Positions 12,163 to 21,700 of a DNA stretch of 64,000 bases are shown here, in pieces (the stretch's first letter is position 1; each line of letters opens with the position of its first letter). The notes beneath the pieces were generated by a model. That model did no database searches, had not been told where the DNA came from, and saw only the letters and a program-made list of their open reading frames with translations. This stretch comes from Cyclospora cayetanensis (Eukaryota; Apicomplexa; Conoidasida; Eucoccidiorida; Eimeriidae), in contig NW_020312147.1 in NCBI RefSeq assembly GCF_002999335.1, positions 496,001 through 560,000 of the forward strand, given 5' to 3'. The translations under genes and the position numbers were made by a program.

Positions 12163-14824
12163 TCTGCTTCTGCTGAAGAGCTAGACGGTGTTGCCAGATG
12201 CTTTGCACAGTCTTTGCCGCGAGCTCAGAGAGCTTCTCGCTCATGCGAAACGCAGCTCCTGGACCCGCTGCCATTCCTGCGGGCAATGCCGAAGCAGCAG
12301 CAGCAGCAGCTGCTGCAGGCCTTCGCCCCGTGTCTGGCGTCAAGGGAGCCATCAGGGGATGCGTGCGGTGGACGTACAGCAGACGCTGCAGCGCCTTCGT
12401 GGCCTCCGCTTCGAGGCAGCCGCTGCGAAACGGTTGAGGCTCTGCTGTGGTACCAGCCCCCAGAAAGGCGGCCAAGGGCGGCGCTGTGCCCTTGACTTCT
12501 AGAGCCTTGAGGCCTCCCCCATACGTCGAAAGATACGTCCAAAGAAGCGAGAATCCCGAGATCGGCTTATTCGCGACGGAACCCCAAGTCTCAGGCAGCC
12601 GCAGCTCCTGCAGTCGCGGCAGCAGCAGAACGCTCAGAAGCAGGAAGTCGGATGTACGGGCTACTCGGAGGCGAGGCAGCGCCACCACGAGAAGCTGCCC
12701 CTCAGACCCCAACGCACAGGGAACTGCACAGCCGCATGCAGCCGCGGCGTGCCGCCTGTGGCGACAACCCCCCCCCAGAGCAGCGCACAGGCCCGCTGCG
12801 GCTGCAAATATATCCCCCCCTGAGAGACAGGGCCGCATGGACGTTGCAGCGGCAGCAGCAGATGCTCGCACGAGATGGTCGCCAGGAGCGGCCGGTTGCA
12901 TGACACAGGGGGGTGGGCCAAAGTCTGTTGCTGCAGAAATACGGGGAAAAGTTGCAGACGGCGCGCTGAGACTCGTCGACTCTAAATTCTCCGCATGCAA
13001 GAAGCATGGGCTAGAAGGCCAGCCTGGGGCGTCCACCAACGCCGCATGAGCAGCAGCTAGAGCAGCAGCTAGAAAGCCGCTGCGGAGCTGCTTCGTTGAC
13101 AAGGGAGACGCACTTGTAACAGCGAGCTCCAGGATTCTGGAGAGAATTCGGGGGGCCTCCTGCGCCGCGTCGCTTTCAACGCGAAGGGCGTTACCAGCCG
13201 AAATGACAGCCTGCAGGAGGGCGTCGTTCAGTGCCCCCACCGTGTAGCACGTCTGCAGCTCCACCAAATTGCTGCCACTTCGCAAGAGGAACGACAGCAA
13301 GTCTTGGACTGCCGATTTGGAGTATCCTGAAGCGGAGGAATCTGGAGGCGGGGGCCCGCTGCCTGTCACGCGATGAGCCCACTCTCGGAGAGCTCGCGTA
13401 AGCTGCCAATAGTCCGGTGGCTCTTGCTGCCGTGGCAAGTGCACTTGCTGCTGCATTTGCTGCTGCTGCATTTGCTGCTGCTGCTGCCGTTGTTGCTGCC
13501 TGATCGCTGCGCTCTGATGTCTTGCGGCTGTGTTCGTTGCAAGCCGCAGTTCCTCCAGTCGGGGGCAGTGCAGCGCCCGTAAGAGCCGCCAGCTGCCCAC
13601 CGCTAGACACCGCAAGCGTGGCAGTACCACACAAACTTGGCTAAAGTTCTTGTAGAGGCGAATTGCTGCCTCTACAGATGCCAAACAGCAACAGCAGCCC
13701 CTTATGTCCTCTAAACGGCGTCGCAGCATCCCCCGGCTCACCTGGGCGCGCTTTCGAGAGCAGCCGCAGAGGCCCCCCCCTCCGCTTCCACGAGACTTTC
13801 GACACGGCCCAATAGGCTGCCGCTTTCGAGGGTATTGACTGAGGAGATCGCCCCTCGAGTGCGACTCTCGGCAGCAGAGCAGCGCCTCTGGCCGCCGCCC
13901 CTCCCTTTCGGAGGACGCGCCCCTCCGAGCCGTGCAAATGCTGCGTTGCCTGAGGAGCAGTGCCGTGGCAAGAAGCATCTGCATCGAAGCCGCTAGCCTG
14001 CCGCTGTTGCAGCCGCCCGTTCCCCACACTGCAGGAGGGCCCACGCTCGCGTCCAGTGCAGCAGCTGCAGCCAGAAAACTGTCTCCTAGTCCCTCCCTGA
14101 TGCCCACGGCGTGATCCTCGTTGGGAGGCCACTCCGAGTCGTAAAGTGCAGCAAGTGTGGCCTCTGCGAACTCAGCCTCCCAGATCTCCAGAGACTCTAG
14201 TGTGCTTTTGTTGCGCTGCACGAACGCGGCGAAGGAAGGGCCTAGGCGCTTCGCCGTGTAGGGGCACCCGACAGAGACACTGAGAGCTCTAGCCCCACGA
14301 AGGTGCCCAAAGAGCGATCGCAGAAAGTGCAAGTCTTTGGCGACCTCGCCAGCCACAGCTCCAAGGGGGCCCCCCACTTTGAGGACCAACTTTGCGTGGC
14401 GTCCGCATGCGGCCAAGCCTCGAACTGCCGCGCGTGCTGCCTGTGTAGACAGCTGACGAAAGGAAGCAGAGGATACACGAATAGTGCTGTCCCACAGACA
14501 GAGGCGGCTCCTTGTCAGGTCCAGCCATCTTCTGCACACTAGGGAGCACACCTTCAGCCGCTCGCCCAGGGGAAGCAGGCAGAGGGTAAAGGCCAACAGG
14601 CTGTCGGGCAAGGTTGTTATGGAGCTACCTCGGAGCCTTCTGCCGCCACTGCTGCTGCTGCTGCTGCTGTTGCCATATGCATCGCAGCCCCTTTTGCTGC
14701 ACCCGCTGAGGGCGTGGCTGATAGGCACTGGGGGGGTCCTGTACTCTGATGGGCCATGCTCAGAGGGATAAAGCCTGCTGCTGGTGCTGCTCCCGTCGCT
14801 GCTGACGCTGCTGCTATCACCCAT
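9522..14824 (-). CDS. Large F-box / leucine-rich / coiled-coil protein
   Basis: Two exons, 14824-11588 and 11444-9522, joined phase 0 at CTTCAG|GTGAGA and TTGCAG|GTGCAG, give 1719 residues. An F-box is visible near residues 72-120, starting LPDSLLAFTLCLLPLGERL and continuing VCSLVCRRWLDL. Leucine-rich strands of the L-x-x-L-x-L type follow, for example PRLRCLAVGSWRLLRAL, PRLQELRLPETWG and CPNLCQLQV across the splice. Exon 2 begins with more such strands, then a long Arg/Gln-rich coiled coil. Two Gln runs (DNA near 13438-13502 and 12127-12178) and several Ala and Ser runs interrupt the fold. F-box proteins usually recruit substrates to SCF ubiquitin ligases; the partner here is unknown. The low-complexity C-terminal part is conserved only in character, so the annotated end could shift. 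Confidence 0.75.
12127..12178 (-). repeat. CTG/CAG triplet tract encoding Gln-rich run
   Basis: Near-perfect GCTGCTGCT repeats on the + strand read as a Gln/Lys run (QKQKQQQQQQQQQK) in exon 1 of the F-box gene. A similar tract lies at 13438-13502. Tracts like this, in frame inside exons, are typical of Eimeria and Cyclospora proteomes. Confidence 0.85.
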
Positions 14825-15078
14825 ACTGCCACTGCTGCTGCTGCGCTTTCTCTATCCACGGTGACACAGTCTGAGGCATAGCGGCTGTTGTTGGGAAAAA
14901 GCCCCTCTTGAGGCGCTTGTTTGGGGACCGTCAGCTGCCTTCCTGCAATCCCCCCCGAACAAGAACGCTTCTACGGCCTTGCAGCCGGTTATGTGGAATG
15001 GAGTAGTTGGAACCCTATGTGCACTACGGTTATGGCAGCAGCAAACGCTAGGTAGGTAGAGAGAGGAAGGAGCTGCGC

Positions 15079-15183
15079 ATGGGCGGAAAAAACGTGACGC
15101 CGCGGCTGCTGCTGCTGCTGCTGCTGCTACCGCTGTCTAGTGTTCCCTCTGTGTTTCTTTATGCCCTCCCTCCTGTGCGCTAA
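15079..15183 (+). CDS. Short signal-peptide-like poly-Leu reading frame (doubtful)
   Basis: A 34-codon frame starts at ATG 15079. It has Lys and Arg near the N-terminus, then eight consecutive Leu encoded by a GCT/CTG tract (15102-15130), and ends at TAA 15181. It lies divergent to the F-box gene, about 255 bases from its start codon. It looks like a cleavable signal peptide and could be a first exon, but no obvious donor or following exon was found. The tract alone could create it by chance. Confidence 0.2.
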   Translation: MGGKNVTPRLLLLLLLLPLSSVPSVFLYALPPVR

Positions 15184-16600
15184 GGCTCCAGAGCGGTGAG
15201 CTCTCTTTGGAGGCCTTAAGGCTAGCTGCAAGAGCACAAGTCCTGATGCAGTAAACAAAGTCCACCAAGAGGCCGCGTAAATAGCAGTGGATGGCAACGA
15301 ATAAACACTTGCTAGCCTGCCTGCCTGAGTCCGCTCCCTGAGTTCCTCTTCATTGCCCCCTTGCCTGCACTGGCCCGTTGCCTAGAGTGCCATTTCTCTC
15401 TGGTGCACTACTAGTGCGACTTGGAGTGCCGGTACACCGCAGCAAAGGGGACTCTGCATAGGAGATATGGCGTACAAATCAGGCTGTTACCATTTCAAAT
15501 AATGCTTGCATTGTTCATTTTATGGACCAATGGCAAATAGGGAAAGGAAGAAGTGGATATACGCTCAGATAATATGAGCGACGACTACGCTGGGAGGCGC
15601 AGCCGCCTGCAGCATGCCCGAGGTACAGACAGCAGGAATTCCCAGCATAAAAAGCAATTGAAATCTTAGTTTATCTTCGTATTTTGTACTAGCAGTGAAT
15701 CGTACTCCCAAAATATCGAGGGCAAGAAGAGAAGCTCATCTCCACAACGCGGCAAAAGAAACTGCAGCCAATTCCATTGCACGGGGTCGGATACAGAGTT
15801 GCCATTCGTTTTTTTGCCAGTATTACTCTCTGAATAATTTCTAAGACAGCTGAATTAACTCATCAATGATGCTTTGTTTTTGACTTCGGCCCAGAAGTAC
15901 AAAAACCGTAGGCTGTGGCTGCTGTACACATGCAGCAGCAACCTCAGCGCCCAACCCAGGCATTCATCCTAAAATATACATATATCTATATAGATAGATA
16001 AATCCATCTATCAATCAGAGCCTGCGCGAATCTCCTTGCGCTTTAACACACTAAGAACACCAGTGAAGGAGTCCCACTGAGTTGGTATTCGAACCTCCAG
16101 CAATCTGCCGAAAGACGTAGCCTCCGATTTCATCAACAGTGGGGTTAGCACTTGGAAAGCTCCCCACTGATGAATTGGCTTATTTACCGCATGCGCATTA
16201 TACTATACCTATAAGAATTTAGAGTAGAATCAAACAGCGTAATCAATGCGCTGTCCATGGCACGACTAGCTGTGGATCACCACCAAGACCTACACGAATG
16301 CCTCCATTACTGCACTCTCTTCGCTATTTGTGCTCGTGTTTTTGTTTAAGCTTTTGACGCAATAGACGAGGCAACATCTCCGCGACAGCTGTAGCTAGGG
16401 AAGGAATTAAGGCGGCTAAACGACAAGTCCATCTGTCTTTCAAAGCATGCATCAGATGCTAGTTGCAACCCCATCATGAAGGGAGAACGAAACACTCACT
16501 AAACACAAACTCGCTACAGCACATCAGTCGTTGGAGACTGGATAGAGGGCATCGGTTGGCACCGGTTGCGCGCGGCTGCTCTACCCAGCACTGCATGGAT
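15184..16600. other. Non-coding stretch with AT-rich microsatellite
   Basis: No frame with recognisable features. About 15973-16013 is a TA/GATA-type microsatellite (ATATACATATATCTATATAG and continuing). At 16090-16175 a TTCGAA-containing stretch superficially resembles a tRNA T-arm but does not fold into one. Nothing else is recognised. Confidence 0.4.
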
Positions 16601-16611
16601 TTTTCCCTCCC

Positions 16612-17317
16612 TCATCGTCCTTCATTCACAGATCCGCAATGCGCACTGCAGTTAAGCGGTGAGCTGCTCGCCAACTGGGTTGAGGTCAGGGCGAACAACA
16701 GCCACACATTCAGAAAATCTTTGCCTTCACCTAACCCCATAGAGGCCCCAAAACACGATAAATCGGGGACAGGAAACGAACCCCATTCTGGAATGTTATT
16801 ATCAGCTAGTTGGATTGCTAAGAACATCGGCAAGCTAGCCATCCTTCCCGTTGCCACCTGGAAGCTAGCCGCAAAGAAACCAGCCAGGATGCCATTAGCC
16901 ACAGGCAGACCTATAGTCTGATGGCTACTTCACGACTCTCCATGGCCCTTAGACCTAAGGCCTGAGAGACGTACTGCCGATGAAGTACAGGGTAGAAGGA
17001 GTCCCAAGCACCATTACAATGCAAACAAGAAAGGCCCAGAGGAATGGAAACTCTGAGCTGAATTTTAGCAGAGGAACAATGCACAAACCATGGACATAAT
17101 GAAGGGCCCAGTGAGCAGCACAAACACCAGCCTCACCATGAAGAGCAACCCCACCAATGCCAACACCACCCATAACGATGGACGCATGCATAAGAAAATC
17201 GTGCTCATATGGCGTTTTCTGCGCAGCCTGTCTCCTCACGGAGGCTTACAAAGGGCGCTCCGCAGAGCAGCCCCATCGGCAATGCCGCCTCGTGTCCCTT
17301 CCAGCTGCAGCCATTAG
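16612..17317 (-). CDS. Possible small multi-pass membrane protein (uncertain exons)
   Basis: Just downstream of the lipid-enzyme gene, on the same strand, are open hydrophobic stretches. One at 17239-16955 contains HASIVMGGVGIGGVALHG and FPFLWAFLVCIVMVLGTPS. Another at 16920-16612 contains VANGILAGFFAASFQVATG and DFLNVWLLFALTSTQLASS. A GTAAGC donor near 17255 and acceptors near 17220 and 16921 would allow a spliced gene, but two hydrophobic frames compete around 17100-17220 and the phases do not settle it. I do not recognise the family. It could also be an unannotated 3' extension or non-coding. Confidence 0.3.
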
Positions 17318-17406
17318 CTAAAAGATGACGCGATATAACACAAGCAGCGAGATGAAGGAACGCGCTGCTTTTAAGAAAGGCACAAGAATCACACTCTAAG
17401 AATGGC

Positions 17407-18660
17407 TTAAGAGCCTACAGCTCTGGTGCGCTTGGTGAGAGTAGACGATGAAGAGGCAAATGCTGTTTCATCCACCCCCTTGGTCTTCTTCTCTGTATCT
17501 CCACCCGCCGACGCTGCAGTCTCTTCTGGGCGACGAGAAGGTCCGGGGTGTTCCACAGTGTTATAATACTCCAGTCTTGCTTCGGGGTGTATATTGGCGA
17601 AACCATCCGAGAGAGACGCGCTAAAGACCTCCGCAGGCATTAACTCCACACGCTCCTTAAGGAAGCACACCGCCTCTTGAACCCGATGCAGTGGCACTCT
17701 GCACAGAAAGAAATCAGTTTAAAAAACACAGGACTGAGGGTATTGTGGAAGGACTGGTTAGCAGAGGTCATACGTTAGGCATTCGAATTTTCCAGCAGGA
17801 GGCATTCAATTCGCTTTCTATAAGGCTTCTCGCCTCTCCAACGCTAAAGGCACTAGCGCAGTGCTCGTAGACGCAGATCTTTAATGTTTTTCCATATATC
17901 ACCCAACATGGGCTAGCTATGAAGACATATCGCGGAGCTAATCCCAGAGTTCAGGACTCCACGGATGCAGCTGAAAAAATGCAGCAAGATGCCCACGCGG
18001 CTTGCTGGCGTGCGGCAGAAATATTGCAGCAGATCGGAACTTCCCGCAAAAGAGAAACGAGATAGGCCTCCACTGATCCAGCACAAAGAAGCAGCCAAGA
18101 GAAAGATGCGACAGCGCCAGCCCAAGACGGCAGGCGATCACTCAACAGCTTTTGGCTCAGAAATTGGGCACGGAAGCCTCCCGGCTGTTGCAACAGGGTC
18201 ACCACGCTCACTCGAAAGTAATTGCTTGAAGGAGGTGAAGATCCAGTGGTCGGTGATGCAGCACGTGAATTGCCTTCATGAGCTGCGGCATGCCTTCTCT
18301 TCGCCGCTTTTCCAGGCGAGCCTTCACCCAGCGCAGCGCGGAGGGCGCCACGCACAGGAAATCGAATTGGCAGTTGTTGTTCATTACGTCATCTGCAAAG
18401 CAACCCCGCCCCACACGCACACAGAAAACAAAGCGATCCTCATGAAACTCGGTAGCACACCTCTTTTCTGAAGGCTGGCATGCGCACAGCCGTAGACGCT
18501 GTGCACCCCGGAGAAGTGCACGGTTGTCCTGTAGCAAGCTACACGGCCAACCGACGTGCAACAACCCCCAACCCCACCCAAATCTAGATCGAAAACAAGG
18601 CATTTAAAACGCCAAACACACACAAACACAAACACACAAACACAAACACAAACACAAACA

Positions 18661-18726
<66 letters not shown>

Positions 18727-21700
18727 AACACAAACACGCACCGAGACAGCAACAACACAAGCAACCCCTTCGTGCACGCTGCCGAAGTTGGCCTTACGGG
18801 GTCCTTTTTGAGCCATGGTAAGGAAGTAATAGGCGGTCCACGTGTCCAAGACGAGGTGCGGGAGGAGGTAAAACGTGGCGACCAGCAGCAGGTTTCCCCT
18901 CCACATTAGATAAATAATTGAAGAGCCCGTGAACAGCGTCAGAAAGAGGGGTGCAAGGCGCGCAGACCAACCGGGTAAGCGCAGAATCGCAAGCGTAGAA
19001 GTGTATAGGAAGGGTCTGAAGACGGCACGCATATATACACATGTAAATGTATGTACCAACGCACGCACAGCCCCACGCTACTCATGAATTTGACATCTTC
19101 TAGAATCTTCTTCTGTCATTTTGGCCAAGTGCCTTTATGTAACCACACCGGTGGGAAGGACGAACGCAAAATGCACCAATGCACACGTGGAGTCCTCCTG
19201 TACTACGTGTATTCCTCAGATGGAGGGCAGTGCAGCTTTTCAGCCCTCCCCCCTCTCAGCCAAAGTGGATAAATGTCGTGCTCAGCAGCGGAAAACCTTG
19301 CCCCTCATAGTGCGCTGTTCGGTGCGACGCATGCATTACCCTGAGGGGTGCATTCGAGATACAGCGCCTGCCGGTGCTCACCTTAGTGCAGGAGTTTCAC
19401 CCAGGACATTGAAGCGCTTCGTTTGGTAGGGGATCAGGAGGAGTCCGCAGATGATGCTGCCGACGATATCCGAGAGCAGCCGACTGCTGCTGAAGGTTCC
19501 GTTGGCAGCCACGTAAGCGTGCATGAGCAGCGAGAAAAGGAGGGTTCCCAGAACGGCGCTGCTCACGATTAGCAGTAGGGGGAGGAGCACGTACGGCGAG
19601 GCCTCCATGAGGGCCTGCGGAGGGGTGCCCAACCGAGCGGTGCATGCAGAGTAGAACCACCACGTAAGTGTATAGGCGCCCACTAGTAAAGTCACGTCCA
19701 AGGCCAAACTCCACTGCGGATGCACACACAGGACAGCACCAAGAAGAGCCAAAAGGTGACGCTTGTGTAATATGATTGGACTCGTGAATTTCGCCGTCGC
19801 GGCCCGAGCCTGCGGGGTGTACATACACCTTAGACACGTCAAGGCACTGCATCCCACGTGGGTGGCACTGGAGGATCACGACGAAGAAGAGGCGGCACGC
19901 CCCTCAACGTACAAAAAACGAAACAAACTCCAAACCTTCAAGCAACGGGATAATGCACTCACAAGGGATTGGAGTGTGCTGATATGCGCGCTCTTCACCC
20001 TCACGACCTCCCTTAGGCTGTGCACGGCGGCAAGGGCTTCGCAGTTTTTCCGAGCATCCGCTTCCCTCTGCCTTCTTCCCGCTGCATGCTGCTCCCTCTC
20101 CGATTGAAGCATTTTCCATGCGACTGTGGCGCGCCGTCGATCCCAAGCCATCCCGAAGAAGGCGCAGACATCAATGAGCTGCGGCATGTGCGCAAAAACA
20201 CCACAGCTGTCACATACACACGTAATTTTTTCGCATGCATCTTGCAGATTGCAGCTGAGAGACCCTCAATCGCGCACGTTTGTCACCTACGAGACCAATT
20301 CCCCAGTAGGCGAATGCCAACGCGTACATGGGAGCCCCACTACGCATTGCTGCCCAGACGACCCCGTGCCCAGACGCGGGTGTATGTACAGCTCGGCTGA
20401 CGCAGCAACAACAACGGGGTGCCACGCAGCGCCTGCGAAGTGGCGTACAAGCTTGCTTGGATTGTACTGATCCCAGACACCTCCCTCCGAGGCAGCATAG
20501 TCAAATGGATAGGCGTGGTGCCAGTCGTGCCAGCCTTCACCGACGGCAACAAGAGAGGTGAAGCAACTCTCGCACGGATTTCCTTCCACGTTGTAGCGTC
20601 GATCCCCCCAAAGATGCGCCGTACTGTTCACCGTCCATGTTGCATGCAGGCAGATGCACCAGCGGAGACAGCCTGAGCCGAGAGAGAGACAGACAGAAAG
20701 GGATACCGCACACGAACCGCGGCACACATATAGAACTATTTGTCTAGGATGTATTTTCCACATACTCTACGAAAGACGATGGAACATGAGAAGCAGTACA
20801 CAAGACACTTACTACCACACAGAACGGTCCCCGCCGAAAAAAAGGGGCGAACGCAGAGAGGGCATCATGGCACTTTTCTGTATTCTGGTTGGTGGTGCTG
20901 ACGACAGAAAACTTTTCTCGCACAGGACGCGATCCCACATATTAATACCTCCATACAGTATACACTCTAGCGTATTTCGATCCCCGGGAGTCAGTATTTC
21001 TGCACGCTTTACCCAAGATGAAGAAGCCGCTCCAGAAGTCGTTGTATCGGTAGTATGCATAGAGTGCCGGGGCCAGGAAGCACCAAAACTGATTCCACCA
21101 GGGGTCCAGCTTGTGTTGCAGACGCACAAATGGATCCTGCAGCGGGGAACACACACGAGACACACAGGAAGCAGTGCGAAGTTGTAGACAACGCGCTTTA
21201 CGAACCGCAACGTAAGAGAAGCAGCTAGCGAACGCGGAGAAACACAGGGCATACGATACAAGAACCGCACGGCCCCCAAAAGCCAGAAGCAGTTTTATGC
21301 ACAGGCATGCCTTTCTTGGACGGCTATATGTCGAGACACACCCCCGGCACGCACACACAGCCCAACGACAGAAAAGAAGAGGGGGCAGACTTACAGCCAG
21401 GAGGTCGTCGAAGTTGAGCTGTCTGCCGGCATCCTTTACTGCCTGGGGCTTCTTGAGGAGGAGCCACCCCACGTGGGAGTAAAAAAAGCCCCGAGACGCG
21501 TTGTACGGATCCCCCTCTCTATCGCTGTTCTTGTGGTGAACGCGATGATCTCTAGACTGCAGCGGCGGGCACCCACACCAGCGCGAAGCATCGCTGATTG
21601 CAGACGGTAGAAGGAACGGCACGCAACTTAAGAAGAAGGCGGAGCTCCACACGGACGCGCCAATAGCTAGCGGCCGAGGAGCAGGAAAGACGCATGCAGA

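Noticed and set aside
12447..13049. 200-codon + strand frame opposite the F-box gene
   Set aside because: It is opposite triplet-rich coding sequence, has no family pattern, and several frames are open there at once; the minus frame carries the F-box and leucine-rich motifs.
16080..16180. tRNA-like segment with a TTCGAA T-loop core
   Set aside because: The flanking five bases do not pair as a T-stem, and no acceptor or anticodon stem can be drawn.
18614..18738. CRISPR-like periodic repeat
   Set aside because: A plain dinucleotide microsatellite with no spacer structure, in a eukaryotic intron.
18384..19068. Val/Cys-repeat and Thr/His-repeat frames
   Set aside because: They read through the intronic CA/TG microsatellite; the true exon 11 uses only 19015-18798.
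19382..19821. Separate start of the delta-12-like module at ATG 19821
   Set aside because: Possible but disfavoured: only about 140 bases from the previous exon, with a strong donor and acceptor in matching phase joining the two. Kept as an alternative in the gene entry.
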